Positions 1-10,614 of a DNA stretch of 22,154 nt are shown in pieces. The number at the start of each line of letters is the position of its first letter. Positions within the stretch are counted from its first letter, which is position 1. Source of the DNA: Plakobranchus ocellatus (Eukaryota > Mollusca > Gastropoda > Plakobranchidae); NCBI GenBank assembly GCA_019648995.1, contig BLXT01002217.1:1361249-1383402 (forward strand). Reading direction: 5' to 3'. The position numbers and the translations under genes are program-made. The notes under the pieces were generated by a model. It had not been told where the DNA came from. It saw nothing but the letters and a program-made list of their open reading frames with translations, and made no database searches.

Positions 1-228
1 AAAATAACGGGCTTGTGTCAAGGTCCCGTTGCATGCAAGGTCCCGTTGTAACCAGGTCCCGTTGTAGGTGAGCTCTACTGTATGCATTTTCCTGCCTGTT
101 GGGTTTTATTTATTTCCTTGCAATAAAACCTGAATAAATGTACTCATTGTTATCATTGACTTCTATGAGTCATGGGAATCAATATTGCATCAATTTGGTT
201 GAATTCTAGAATTTATTTTTCCTTTCAG
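1..228 (+). other. Non-coding stretch ahead of E1: possible 3' end of an upstream exon, then intron
   Basis: No coding block is seen. Two AATAAA hexamers lie close together at 122-127 and 133-138, about 90 bp before the E1 acceptor. Since most coding blocks in this window are followed by such signals, these may belong to another terminal exon whose coding part lies left of the window. The last 20 bases are the pyrimidine-rich tract and AG of the E1 acceptor. A short tandem repeat occupies the first 64 bases. Confidence 0.4.
21..64 (+). repeat. Three copies of an 11-bp motif AGGTCCCGTTG
   Basis: The motif AGGTCCCGTTG occurs exactly at 21-31, 38-48 and 54-64, spaced 17 and 16 bp apart. The window starts only 20 bp before the first copy, so the array may be longer to the left. 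It is much more GC-rich than its surroundings. No function can be assigned. Confidence 0.8.
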
Positions 229-656
229 GAGAAAAAAATCATGGACGCACAATGCAATTTGAAGGAATTCCAGTAGTTTCAAAGTCTGCAGCAGTTTATC
301 CCAGTGGAGCTTCGTGGTTACAAATGCCTGTTAGAACAGAATGCTTTATTTGTTACACTGCGGTTGATCCAGAGGCATTCAAGGCTCACATGTTCCACTT
401 TCATGGCCAGACAATGCCATACATCTGTACTATTTGTGGGAAAGGCTACCAGAGCTCCACTGGTCTGGGGCACCACAAACGTCTGCATGAAGGAAAGTCA
501 TTCATGTGCCCAGTTTGCGACTCAAAGTTTACTCAAATGGCTGCAATGAAAACACATTTGAAAAAACTTCATGATTCACTCCAGTGTCCACATTGTATGG
601 TTGTGTTTAAGAGAGGAGCTGAGTTTGACCAACATGTCCTGTTGTGTAGGAGATAG
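229..656 (+). CDS. Alternative terminal exon E1: four-zinc-finger module
   Basis: The exon is taken to start after the AG at 227-228, which follows a T-rich tract. The first two bases (GA) complete a split codon, Gly if the upstream exon ends in G, and the frame continues to the TAG at 654-656. About 37 linker residues precede four fingers: ZF1 342-404, ZF2 426-488 (CGKGYQSSTGL), ZF3 507-572 and ZF4 585-647, the last a C2HC finger ending HVLLC. The ZF3 helix reads Q, A, A, T at positions -1, 2, 3 and 6, unlike any other block. A DNA-binding tail for a nuclear factor is the likely role; targets are unknown. The first ATG at 252 is an ordinary internal Met, not a start. Finger assignment is firm; use as an alternative last exon is inferred from the repeated layout. 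Confidence 0.88.
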
Positions 657-800
657 CATTCCTTGTGAGGTTCATAAGACAGCCAATGATCCAGTGTTTC
701 TGTTCTTTTGCAGTCAAATTTGTTCGGATTCATTTGTTTACCTGTTCTTGGTTTATTAAGACAGTCCTGCAAACTTATGGTTTGCTTTTAAATATTAAAT

Positions 801-806
801 AATAAA
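801..806 (+). terminator. Polyadenylation signal for E1
   Basis: AATAAA lies 145 bp after the E1 stop in AT-rich sequence. It is the first such hexamer after the stop and would give E1 a short 3' UTR. Confidence 0.55.
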
Positions 807-945
807 AAAGTTAAAATAATGTTTTTGAATTTATTTAATATATATATAACATTTTATCAAGTCAGTTTTAGTTTTAAGAAAGGAAACAGTTATTTTAGTT
901 AATTTTAGTTTTACCGAAGTATTCTTGCTTCAAAGAAAATATTGG

Positions 946-947
<2 letters not shown>

Positions 948-1017
<70 letters not shown>

Positions 1018-1018
1018 C
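948..1018 (+). repeat. Compound microsatellite (TC)n-(CA)n
   Basis: An uninterrupted TC run of about 25 units (948-997) passes directly into about 10 CA units (997-1017). The Ser-Leu and His-Thr repeats that can be read through it are artefacts. Confidence 0.97.
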
Positions 1019-1867
1019 CATATTTTATGTGTCATGAGACCAATTTTAGTAAGTCACGCAATGCCATCATTTTTAAAGGCAGGCATTCAATATTACTCCC
1101 TCATAGAGTGTTGTTAAAGGTACTTTGAATCCAGCTTTCAAATTGACTTAGTTGGCCCAACAGAGACAATAAAAATCAAAAGTGGCTGCAGACATGGGGG
1201 ACAAAATGCAGCAGAAATTCTAAGGGATTTTTGTTAATCATTTTTAAATAGGCGTAAAAAAGTTGGTGTTTTTTTTTCTTTCTAATAAATCAGCATTGAC
1301 AAGGGCAATGGCTAACAAACTGTATATACTCGTTTTATGTAGGTAGATCATCACTCCTCATTTATTAAACGATTCCATACGATTTACATGATATGTCTTG
1401 TTTTAGCAGATTAAACCATAGGGTACTAATATTCTCAAAGTCATTTCTGTGACCTTTATAATGGTCAATATTGACAAAAGCTATGTTGAACTACTGCTTA
1501 AATTGAAGCTTTTAATTTTTTTTTTTTTTGTACATCAAAGCATCGAAGAAAAAGGAAATAATTTGCATTCCTTTTTGTCCAGCTGATTTTTTATTAGAAC
1601 TGGTCTCAAGAGACTTAAAATATGGGCTTTGAAGTAAAGATTGAAAACTGTGTTATAGGTGCTAATGTTTTATGTCTTTAGATATTGGTGAGAGGGTATT
1701 TATATAATTGTTGCTTAACATGTTGTCAAGGTGTTTCTATTTGATGATGATATGGATAGATGTGGTGATCTAATGTCATTGTCAAAGCTGTTTCTAGCAT
1801 CACTCAATAAGTCTGAAAATATGTTTTTTTTTTTTTTTTTTTTAATCATAAAAAATTGCTTTTTTCT
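1019..1867. other. Non-coding stretch between E1 and the SINE-like repeat
   Basis: AT-rich sequence with several T runs (around 1268, 1515 and 1826). No zinc-finger pattern, splice acceptor followed by open frame, or repeat family was recognised here. It is probably intron or spacer of the large gene. Confidence 0.5.
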
Positions 1868-2135
1868 CATACTCGGCCGCATAGGGTAGATTGTGACACC
1901 TTGACAAAGCTTTTCCCTCCACCCCTGTCAGATATTAATGCAGCATAGCTGCCTGCTAGGCAATAAGTGCATGCATAATGTAAGGTACCATTTTACAGAC
2001 AAGTTGACCGAGGAAAGGTCATATAAAGTGTCTTTCTCAAGGAAGCAATGCTGGTGGCAGCCAAGATTTGAACACATGATTCTTAATCTTTGATAACAAT
2101 ATCTACATTTGATCATCACACCATGATGCCACTGG
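1868..2135 (-). mobile_element. tRNA-derived SINE-like repeat, minus strand
   Basis: Read on the minus strand, the right end resembles a degraded tRNA-type RNA polymerase III promoter: an A-box-like TGGCATCATGGTGTGA (about 2116-2131) and a B-box-like GTGTTCAAATC (about 2065-2075), the classic spacing for a tRNA head. It is followed by a body containing TCCTTGAGAAAGACAC, a stretch of the kind often seen in invertebrate and fish SINEs. The left limit is uncertain; I saw no clear poly(A) tail or target-site duplication. The copy looks old, and family assignment is from memory of typical patterns only. Confidence 0.5.
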
Positions 2136-2297
2136 CTTTACTGACCAATTGATTTAAATTTTACCTTTCTTGCTACATAGTAAAGTGGCAAGCATTATTG
2201 TCTGTAAGTTTAAGGTTATTTATTGAAATAATATATAATGAAAAAAAGGTACATAAATTGCATGGGGCTGTTAAAGTAAAACCTTCTTTCTTTTCAG

Positions 2298-2728
2298 GAG
2301 GGTCTTATTCAAGTGTCCAAGAAATGCCTCAAGCAATAGAAAGTAGCCATGCCAGGCCACCTTGCCCAGAACGTGCTATGGTTTCTTTTAAACCACACCG
2401 TTGTTCAAAATGCACGGCAAGCTTTAACTATGGTTTTTCTCTTCAGGAACACTTACGCAGAGTTCACAATATTGTACTGGCTTACACTTGTGCAGTTTGT
2501 GGCAAAGGCTACCAAACGCAGTCAGGCTTGTACTATCATGTTCAGTCCTGGCACACGAAGGCAATCTTTTGTCCAGTTTGTGAGAAAAAGTTCTCAAGGA
2601 AGAGTACATTTAGAGCTCATCTTTTGAAGCTTCATGACATGAAGCAATGCTTGCAGTGTTCACAGTGTGTTGATTCTAATGATTTCCTCTTACACCGACA
2701 GTCATGTAGCAAAAATCTATTGGCATAA
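2298..2728 (+). CDS. Alternative terminal exon E2: four-zinc-finger module with divergent last finger
   Basis: The acceptor AG is at 2296-2297 after a strong CTTTCTTTTC tract. The frame happens to stay open upstream, but the start is placed here because the acceptor fits and the upstream residues have no finger-like content. GA completes the split codon (phase 1). Linker of about 35 residues, then ZF1 2402-2467, ZF2 2489-2554 (CGKGYQTQSGL), ZF3 2570-2635 and ZF4 2648-2707. ZF2 ends H-x4-H rather than the usual H-x3-H. ZF4 is the most divergent in the series: 11 rather than 12 residues separate its second Cys and His, an extra Cys is present, and the usual K-x-G-x-x-F/Y core is lost, although the C2HC ligands remain. 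ZF3 contact positions are R, S, T, A. Stop TAA at 2726-2728. Likely a sequence-specific DNA-binding tail. Confidence 0.86.
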
Positions 2729-4223
2729 TTATCCTTAGAGAAGTTTTTCTTAATATCTTTATAGGGGTTAGAGTTGGTGAGTTGTGAAAGTCACTTTCAT
2801 TAGTTTAGTTTCTTCTAGGCTAATGAGATATTGCCCAGTTGTAATTTCAAGATGGTGTGTTATATATTTTTACAGCACTTTTCTGTTTTCTCTGATATAT
2901 TAGCGTGGTTTTACAGTGGATCTAATGGAAATTGAAACCTTTTAAAATACCCACAAACTAGTCAGATGTAGAGAATAATATATTTGTTTTTTTTATTTAA
3001 TTCATTAGACTCCAGTCCAATATGAATGTTTTCTCTTAAAACAAACAGTTTATCAGTTGTGGGTGCTCCCTCAAAGCTTTAAGATGCCTGCATTGTATCA
3101 CTCAGAAAGGTTTCATGAGCAGTTTCATATTCATTGACAAATGTGAATTGTAAAGTTTGTGCGCTGCTGTTTTTCCAACAATGTAGGCCTATTTGCTTTC
3201 GTACTTCAATTAATGTTAAGATTTTGGTTGGGAGGGTTTGGGAATGGGTTTTTCATATTTTGACTTTCTTAAAGTTGTTATGTTCTGTTGTGTATAGAGA
3301 AAAACTTGATTTCTTTTGTAAGATATATTGAATCTAGTCTGAATGTTCCACTACTAACACTTTAATTCATATCTTAAAAGCGCATTCTGGGAGTTACCAA
3401 AAGTGCAAACTAGAAACAATGTACATGTATTTGTATATGTTTACACTATGTTTAGAAAAATTTTTTAAATAGTTTATTAGAAAGTGCTGTGATTAGTATT
3501 TAAGAGCATTTATAATAGGCTAAAATACATTTTGAATGACATGAGTTTCTTCCCTAATATGATTTATTACAGATGTTTGTAAAAAAATGTTTTATCTGGC
3601 TGATTTTTAAAGTATTTTAATGCTATTGTTAAGACTTGAAAGCATGGCCTGTTTAAGTCATTATATTTTAAGTGAGAGAATGTAATCTCTTAATTCATAT
3701 ACCTCAGCTGTATATTCTGTAATCATCTTGAGACAGATCCAAATGAGGTGTAAGTCACATTTGATTTTGAAACCTTTAGAATAGCCTGTAACTCCTTTTT
3801 GTAAGCTTTTCAAATTTCAATGGTGAAAATTGGATAGGGCTATCCTGATCAGTTGCTATACTTTATTAACTTGTACATCATGTGCTTCTTTGGCTCAAAC
3901 TTTTATATTGTGAAGAAAAAAAGGCCTCCTACTGCTGCTGCAGATACAGTGTAGTGACATTGCAAACCTGGAGAGGAAAAACAGTTAATCTGCTTGCAGC
4001 TGCAAATGGGTATTTACCTAGATCTAGGCCTGATCGGCTACTGATGGGCTTAATATTCATTCTTGTAACTGGTACACAACATTCAGAGAGGGCTATCAAT
4101 TTTGAAATATTAAATTTTGTTTTTTGCTATGATGCTGTTGCATGTCAATTGTAAACATTTTTTGTAGATCATTGTATAGGTTCATCTAGATGGTGCACCG
4201 TGTGGATTTTAAAAAACTTAAAT

Positions 4224-4242
4224 GGGGGGGGGGGGGGGGGGN
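4224..4242 (+). repeat. Poly(G) run of 18 followed by an undetermined base
   Basis: Eighteen consecutive G end in an N at 4242. The run length is probably uncertain in the assembly. Confidence 0.95.
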
Positions 4243-4371
4243 TATTTATTTGTGTTTCTCTTAATTTGTATCTGACACGTGACACATTAGGATCAGTTTC
4301 AAGATAAATTTGTTGAGAATTATTCTTATTTGAATGAATGTATTGATGTGAGGAAAAGTGGCAACTTTGTT

Positions 4372-4432
4372 TGAAATTTATTGGTCTACAAATTAGTAAC
4401 AGTTGCAATTTTATGTGAAATTTATTGGTCTA
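4372..4432 (+). repeat. 17-bp direct repeat, period 44
   Basis: TGAAATTTATTGGTCTA occurs exactly at 4372-4388 and 4416-4432. It may be a short local duplication; no function is evident. Confidence 0.75.
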
Positions 4433-4455
4433 TGATCAAATTTTTAATGTAGCCC

Positions 4456-4461
4456 AATAAA
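4456..4461 (+). terminator. Possible distal polyadenylation signal for E2
   Basis: This is the first AATAAA seen after the E2 stop, but it lies 1.7 kb downstream, so a variant signal nearer to E2 may be used instead. Confidence 0.25.
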
Positions 4462-4524
4462 GTAAAATCATGTGCTTTTACAACCCACACCTCAGTGCTG
4501 TTGTTTTCACAATTTGTTTCAACA

Positions 4525-4582
4525 TAAAGTTTTATCCCAAACCGCTGCCGTTTTGTTTTATTGTTGTAAAATTTACTGTGGC
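4525..4582 (+). repeat. 58-bp dispersed direct repeat, copy 1
   Basis: Begins TAAAGTTTTATCCC, contains AAACCGCTGCCGTTTT and ends TACTGTGGC. It matches 6569-6626 at 57 of 58 positions, and similarity stops sharply at both ends. Its GC-rich centre is unlike the flanks. Confidence 0.9.
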
Positions 4583-6568
4583 AATGCACTTCGATAAATC
4601 AAAACAATCCATCTATTTTTCAGGTGAACAATAAAAAAACTGTTAACAAATTACTTCTCCCAAAAAAATGAGTACATCTTACAAAAACAGTCTACTACTC
4701 TGTCAATTGTTTAAAATCTTGACTTGTAATTTATTTATTGGACTTGATCTGATCCGTCTAAAATCATAGATGGGTGGTTTGTCCTTACCTGAATTAGTGT
4801 GAAACTAGATATAGATTTTTTTTTCTTTAATCTGTGAAAGTGTCTCAACAAGGATAATTTGATCGCATACCGCTTCATTTGATATCTGTTGACGTTATAT
4901 GCTTTACTGCCATAGCCAAATAAGGTGCAGCATCAGTCATACACCGGTACTTCATACTACCAGTACTGCAGGTCTTTTGGCTGCAGTAGTATATCTTCAC
5001 AAAGGTTCAAAGCTACAAAAGCTTTTGCTGTAAATCTGGAGGTGGATAGTTTGTGCCCGAGACCATTGGCAGTACGTATATACATGTATAACCTTTGAAA
5101 CTTTAAGCAGCTGCATTCAAGATTCAATCTAGTCCTTTTGAAAATAGAAATCTGGTTGTTGGGGAAATATTTTCTATTAGTACTGGAGAATCTCAGAACT
5201 CTATGATGAATTTTAGGATTAACTGCAGATGGTGTGAAATTTATAAAATCTGAGGGAAATTCTTTTTCAAATACATGTAACTGTTTTCTTTACAGTAAAG
5301 AAAACAAAAACATTTTTTTTTTATAATTGAATAGTGAACATGTCCTTTGACCCAATTCCTCCATACCTACAAACATTATAAGCCTCGAAAGCATAATTAA
5401 AAGATTTGAAAAACCTGTGCAGTATTGGTTTAAAAAAAAGCACACAAACGAAAAAAAAAAAACACTGCCTCGTTTAATCTTATGTTGAAAAGAACACTCG
5501 ACTACAGATAAGTCGATGTGCTGGGAGAGATTGAAATAGAACATGGTCTACACTTGCACAACTACTCATCGATGAAAAGTGGTTCAGACATTGAGACAAT
5601 GGAATCTACTGCATTTGTGTTTTTTCTTTCATTACTTTGTTTTGTGACTGAAATCTATTTGCGTAAATGCGCTGTGTTGCATTGCCAGTAAAAGTTGCTT
5701 TTTACTAGAGCCTCAGCAATAGAAATCGCCTTTGTTTCTAACATTGGCCCACTAAATTTGTTGGCGGGTGGGTGGGAGGCAACAGCACCATGGGAAGGAG
5801 GTTTAAGTGTAAGTCTCTTGCAGCCATGCCAAGGCTGATCCACCCATGTATGACTTTTGTTGCTCTCAGCTTTATGAAATGTGAAAATAAACTCACTAAT
5901 TTGAAATCTTCTATCATTAAAGTGATCGGAGATTCAGTGAAAATATCTACTCTGCCATCACAAAGATTTTAAGTCGTCATTGAGTTATCAATATTTTGAT
6001 TTTTTAAAAATAGAACAACTAAATAGGAGTATGTTCCAGGAAAATATGGTCAACTTGAGCGACATCGACTGCATCCTCCTTAGATTAGAAGTTTTTATAA
6101 TCTAGTTTAGTCAGCCATAAAAGTTATCATTAAAGATCGAGATAATTCAATGGTCTATTTATAAAATCAAAGGGTTGAGACAAATCATAATTAAATTAAC
6201 ATGACTCAATACTTGTTCCAAATCATTGATGCAACCAGAAACTAACTTATAAACTATGGAATGTCAAAACCAGACATTGTAATTTTATACAAAGGTATTG
6301 CAATTAACATAAGATCTTTTTCAAATCAAGTGAAAGGCACCAAACGAAATACTTAACATTTTTTTTCCTGAAAAAGTTACAAGCCAAATAAATAGTTAAT
6401 GTGAAACTGAAACTCGAATATAAAATAAGGAAAATAATTTGCATCGAAAATGTACAGTATGCCTCACTTTGTTAATGAATGATAAATTTAAGGTTAAGAG
6501 AAAACTGGTAATGGAAAGATGAGTGAGAAAAAGATAGAAACTGTGTTAGACAAAACATGTTTATTGTT

Positions 6569-6626
6569 TAAAGTTTTATCCCAAACCGCTGCCGTTTTGT
6601 TTTATTCTTGTAAAATTTACTGTGGC
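6569..6626 (+). repeat. 58-bp dispersed direct repeat, copy 2
   Basis: Same orientation as the copy at 4525-4582, with one difference (TTCTTG against TTGTTG). The two starts are 2044 bp apart. Neither target-site duplications nor inverted ends are evident. Confidence 0.9.
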
Positions 6627-7627
6627 CTGTGATTTCCTCAAGCTGCTAGAGTTTCGTCTCTAGAGACTTTGATATCCCCAAATGAGTTGTCCACCTTTTG
6701 ATAAAAAAAATAGTAACTTAAAAACTTCCTGCACATGGCATTCAGATTTAGGTCTAATTTTTAATGTAATGCTTTATACCGAGTTTGTGGAACCTTGATT
6801 GAAAATTAGCAAAAGCATCATGTTTTGAGTATTTTATACTAGTTCCAAAAATTTGCAATGGAACATGGAAAAAAAAATATAGGCATATAATTGTTCATGT
6901 CAGTGCCAATTTTAAAGGGCTTTTTCAAAAAAAATTTTTTTTTTCATAATTTGCTCTTGCAAGCTTCACCTCATTTTGGCTGGCCTCGAGACTATAGTAG
7001 AGTACGGAGGTCGCAAATCACCTATAACAGATCTTAGAAATATTCATTGCCAAGTCTGATCCAATCTAAATGGTGGCCATGATATGTTACAGTTTTGTCG
7101 AACTGATATTTCAAGTTTCTTTGTTTTATTTTAATTCAACAAGTTGAAAAGGATTATGAACATGAGAAATGAGAAGTGTTTGTGTCAGTCAGGAACTTTT
7201 TTTTTAACTTTGCTTCCAGAGAAATTCTCCATCTCAAAATAGATACAGTACAGGTGACAGCAAAAGTATGCAAGGGCAAGATTTATGGAATGATTGAAAT
7301 TTACATTGCTATGTGCCACTACTACAAAATTCATGACATAACTTGTAATTCCAAGCATTTGTTGAGTTTTGAAATGGGTCAACATTTTACATTTCACATT
7401 TATCAGACCCAAGAAGTGTCAAGATCTGATTAAATGTTGGATATTCCTGATTTCTCTTCTTTTTGGGTGTGAAAAATAGATGTCCACTTTAGAAATGAAT
7501 GGATTGCACCACAGTTAAATGTAAGTAATTTTGTTGTATAGTCAAGCTTCTAGGGTTAACCTTTTCACCATTGTCTGTAAGTAAAAAAAAAAAGGTGCAA
7601 GATATCACAAATGTTTTCCTGTTTCAG

Positions 7628-8118
7628 GACATTCAAGTTCTGAAAGACAAAATGCTTTATGGATGGATCACTCTCGATCATCACTGTCCAGCCCTACCTC
7701 CCAGAGACAGATCTCAAACAAGGCCGGGCGTTCACTGTGGATTTCTCAAAAGGGAAACGTTCAAGATCGGCAGGCTATCAGAAAGCTGTGCACATTTTGT
7801 CCATCTTTATTTGACAGTTATCCAGAGCTGAACCAGCATATGCTGGATGAGCACGGACATGCCCTGCCCTTCATCTGCTCAGTTTGCGGCAAGGGCTACC
7901 AAACAAGCATGGGTTTACACTATCACAACCAGCTGCATGCTGGGATCTCATTCACCTGCAGCTGGTGTGACCGTTCCTTCACGCGGAACTCAACTCTAAC
8001 AAGCCACTTGAAAAATATCCACCAGGCTGCCAGGTGTTCAACTTGTGGTGGCATATTTTTGCTGGGACCCGATTACACAAAGCATGTTGTTAATTGTCGT
8101 CCCATTATCAGGCAGTGA
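7628..8118 (+). CDS. Alternative terminal exon E3: four-zinc-finger module
   Basis: The acceptor AG at 7626-7627 follows TTTTCCTGTTTC; GA completes the split codon and the frame (HSSSERQ...) runs to the TGA at 8116-8118. The linker is long, about 53 residues, rich in Ser, Gln and Arg, and probably disordered. ZF1 7789-7854, ZF2 7876-7938 (CGKGYQTSMGL), ZF3 7957-8022 and ZF4 8035-8097 (C2HC, ending HVVNC), then a short RPIIRQ tail. ZF3 contact positions are R, S, T, S, close to E2 (R, S, T, A), which may mean E2 and E3 are close relatives. The block looks more GC-rich than its surroundings. It is the longest of the eleven, 162 complete codons. A nuclear DNA-binding role is likely from the fingers; the target is unknown. 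Confidence 0.88.
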
Positions 8119-8420
8119 AACTAAATGAAATGAGGAAACCAGAGTGAAACATACATGTCGGTGTACCTGGAGCGCAGACTATCTATTTTCTCTCTACTAA
8201 TGGTGTATGTGCTGCAACAAATAAGCCTATGTTATAGACTGTATGTTTTAGGTGTATCTTTTTGTATGGTATGTCATGTTTCAAGTTAAATTAGGCTGAT
8301 GAGTACTTGTGGTAGGAAGATGTTAAAGCTTTCATTAATCAGATGACTGTGTAGAAGCAAAAAAATGTAAAATGAAGTGGGTTTTTCAAACTGTTATAAG
8401 TGTTATATACCCCCATTTTT

Positions 8421-8485
8421 ACTCTCTTTCTCTCTCTCTCTCTTTCTCGCTCTCGCTCTCTCCCTCTCTCTCTCTCTCTCTCTCC
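8421..8485 (+). repeat. CT-rich microsatellite, imperfect
   Basis: About 65 bp of CT repeats interrupted by TTTC, TCGC and CCC variants. The Arg-Glu reading on the minus strand is an artefact of the repeat. Confidence 0.95.
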
Positions 8486-8916
8486 ATATGTCAATATGGT
8501 CTGTTGTGATAAGAATCTGATCATAAATTGGCAGCATACTGTATTTCTTTTTTTTTTTTTTCACGATTCTTCATGTCAAATATTTTGCTTTAATGAGTTT
8601 AATTCAAGCTGCACATGGTCATATGACAATGAAGGTCATTTTTTGTACATGGTGCTGTTGTGATTTCCTGCCATTTTACAGTATAGAGAAATTAACTTTT
8701 ATTTTAGTTTTATAATTTTTGTGGCAGAATTTAGGGAGAGTTTGACTTGGCTTGGGTGTGCAGCATCCACTTGTGTCACATTTCAACCCTATTTGTACAT
8801 CATATTTTGTAACATTTTGAGCAAATTGTGAGTGTCAGCCAGTATTTTCAATAGTTTTTAAAAATCACTTTATACCTTTCCATACATTGGGTTGTCATTA
8901 TTCCACCACGTTTTAT

Positions 8917-8922
8917 AATAAA
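8917..8922 (+). terminator. Possible polyadenylation signal for E3
   Basis: First AATAAA after the E3 stop, 800 bp downstream. A nearer variant hexamer cannot be excluded. Confidence 0.35.
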
Positions 8923-9335
8923 ATACCACTATACCTATTGGTACATTAAACTCTACTGAAAAAAATTTATTTAAAATATTCTAATTGAAATTTTAAGCGC
9001 ATGGAATTGCACAACAACAATATCCCTGGCAGACAGATACTGTCAGTGTGATTATAGTTCTAAAAAAGCACAATACAGTAAGAAAGCAAAGTGGAATATT
9101 AAAGTAGCATATGCATTATACTTTAGTCTAAAGAGTATGTAAGAGTTGGTGCATTATTTGTCAGACTGTCAGACCCTGAGACAGAGGCATTGAGAAGAGT
9201 AGACCTACCAACATTAGACAATCTTAGACTCTTTCAGCTTCATTTGCCAATTTCTTTTTTCAACAGAACATTATAAGTTAACTATTAGGATAACAACCAA
9301 GTGTACATATACATTTCTATCTTTTTTTTTTCCAG

Positions 9336-9766
9336 ACAAATATTCCTCAAATTTACAAGAGAACAGGAAGGCACAGAGTTTAGATTCTTCTAATTTTTCA
9401 AACTTTGGTTGTTCGCAAGGTCGGCCAGGTCTGAGATGCTATATTTGTGGACTAGTTTTGGAAAGCAATGCCTCATTAAGAGCTCATGCTGAGCAGATGC
9501 ACAAGAGTACACTATTTACATGTTCTTTGTGTGGCAGAGGATACATGACTGCATCGGGATTAAGTCGCCATCTTCAGTCTCATAAGGGGAAAACATTTGT
9601 CTGCCCTCTTTGTGATGTGAAATTTGTTCAGAAATTCACCGTCAGATCTCACCTGCGCATGGTCCATGGTTATGACCAATGTTCAAAATGTTCACTTGTC
9701 ATGAAAATGAGTGATGAATTTGATAAGCATGTGAATAGTTGTTATGCTGGTACTACATTGTCATAG
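9336..9766 (+). CDS. Alternative terminal exon E4: four-zinc-finger module
   Basis: The acceptor AG at 9334-9335 follows a ten-base T run and CC. AC completes the split codon, which would be Asp with an upstream G. The frame then reads KYSSNLQENRK and continues unbroken to the TAG at 9764-9766. There is no ATG before ZF1, so this block cannot be translated complete without splicing, which strongly supports the exon model. Fingers: ZF1 9437-9502, ZF2 9521-9583 (CGRGYMTASGL), ZF3 9602-9667 and ZF4 9680-9742 (C2HC, ending HVNSC). ZF3 contact positions are Q, F, T, S. ZF4 has MKMSDEF in place of the common FKxGxEF. The linker of about 33 residues is Ser/Asn/Gln-rich. Confidence 0.87.
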
Positions 9767-9787
9767 TTAGTATCATTCATGTCAACA

Positions 9788-9793
9788 AATAAA
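9788..9793 (+). terminator. Polyadenylation signal for E4
   Basis: AATAAA lies only 21 bp after the E4 stop, implying a 3' UTR of a few dozen bases. Confidence 0.6.
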
Positions 9794-10614
9794 TCATTAT
9801 TTGAATGGGTGCTGTGATGCTGCTTTAAATTTTAGTGGGACACTTAATTTGATATTCAGTTTCCAAAATGTCTTGAGGAGGAAAATTGTGAACATTTGTT
9901 AAAGCTTTGCAATCAAATATGTATTTTGGTAATTTACTTAGCTCTTTCCGTTATATTATATCCTAATTGTTTCCTTGACATGAATATAAGTGAACAATAT
10001 GGGAATACATTTGCCTCAGCCAAAAGGAAAGTAGTATCTGTGGTGTTAAGTTTGTGGAGGATACCACACTTCATTTGTCTAGGGTAGATGTGTGCAGGCA
10101 TGTTATCACTTCTTACACTAATCACAGTGAGAAGTTATTGGCAATGCTAATGACTTTGATATGGTTAAATACTCTATAGCCATGCATAGCCGTGCTTTTA
10201 ATATCAGAAATTAAAGTTATCACCCCAACAACACTTGTTAGATGTAAAGTGGATTGTATTCTATTTGGTGTGTGTGGTTGAAGTAACTACAGAGATTCTA
10301 TTTTCTTATTCTGCAGTACATTGTACGGACGTATGTAATTGTCGGGGATCAACCTCAGTGAGATGAAAGTTGTAAAAAAAATCCCTTTTGTTTCTGTCAT
10401 CCTGATGTATTAGGTCTGGTTGGTCTCTAGAAACATGAAGCTCTGTTAAAACTTCACCCAAATCGTATGAGATCGTCTCAAACCAATGAAACAATTCTCT
10501 AGTATTTCCAAAGGGTTAAAGATCTTGTTTCATGATTACACTCTATAAGTACTCTCTAGACTGTATAGTTCTAGGCTTGTTTTTATTATATAGTGGAAGT
10601 TTTTCTTTCTGCAG
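9794..10614. other. Non-coding stretch between E4 and E5
   Basis: AT-rich, with no repeat family or finger-like coding recognised. Presumed intron ending in the TTTTTCTTTCTGCAG acceptor of E5. Confidence 0.5.

Larger units (their letters stand above)
2729..7627. other. 4.9 kb non-coding gap between E2 and E3
   Basis: This is the longest gap in the series. No further zinc-finger block was found on either strand; the open frames present are short and show no recognisable motif. It holds a G run next to an undetermined base (4224-4242), a 17-bp direct repeat (4372-4388 and 4416-4432), the first AATAAA after E2 (4456-4461, 1.7 kb from the stop), a 58-bp direct repeat (4525-4582 and 6569-6626) and a hairpin-like segment near 4950-4993. 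The 7600-7627 tract is the E3 acceptor region. Confidence 0.5.
8119..9335. other. Non-coding stretch between E3 and E4
   Basis: Presumed E3 3' UTR followed by intron. It contains a CT-rich microsatellite (8421-8485), a poly(T) run near 8549 and one AATAAA (8917-8922). No finger-like coding was found. Confidence 0.55.

Noticed and set aside
252-656. ATG at 252 (and similar internal Met codons in other blocks) as gene starts
   Set aside because: The finger frame extends upstream to a good acceptor in every block, and E4, E6 and E9 have no Met before ZF1. Treating each block as a separate single-exon gene ignores the shared phase.
925-1128. Ser-Leu/His-Thr repeat protein over the microsatellite
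   Set aside because: The frame is produced by the TC/CA repeat; no acceptor, no family resemblance.
3134-3331. CKVC-containing open frame as a decayed finger exon
   Set aside because: Only one Cys pair, no His pair at finger spacing, and no phase-1 acceptor.
4939-4998. Imperfect inverted repeat around CTGCAG (ATACTA ... TAGTAT) as a structured RNA
   Set aside because: The stem is broken by six unpaired bases and is weak; nothing around it suggests an RNA gene.
2197-7582. Shared 13-mer ATTGTCTGTAAGT ahead of E2 (2197) and E3 (7570) as a splice-control element
   Set aside because: A 13-base match between two places in 22 kb of AT-rich DNA is expected by chance, and it is absent before the other blocks.
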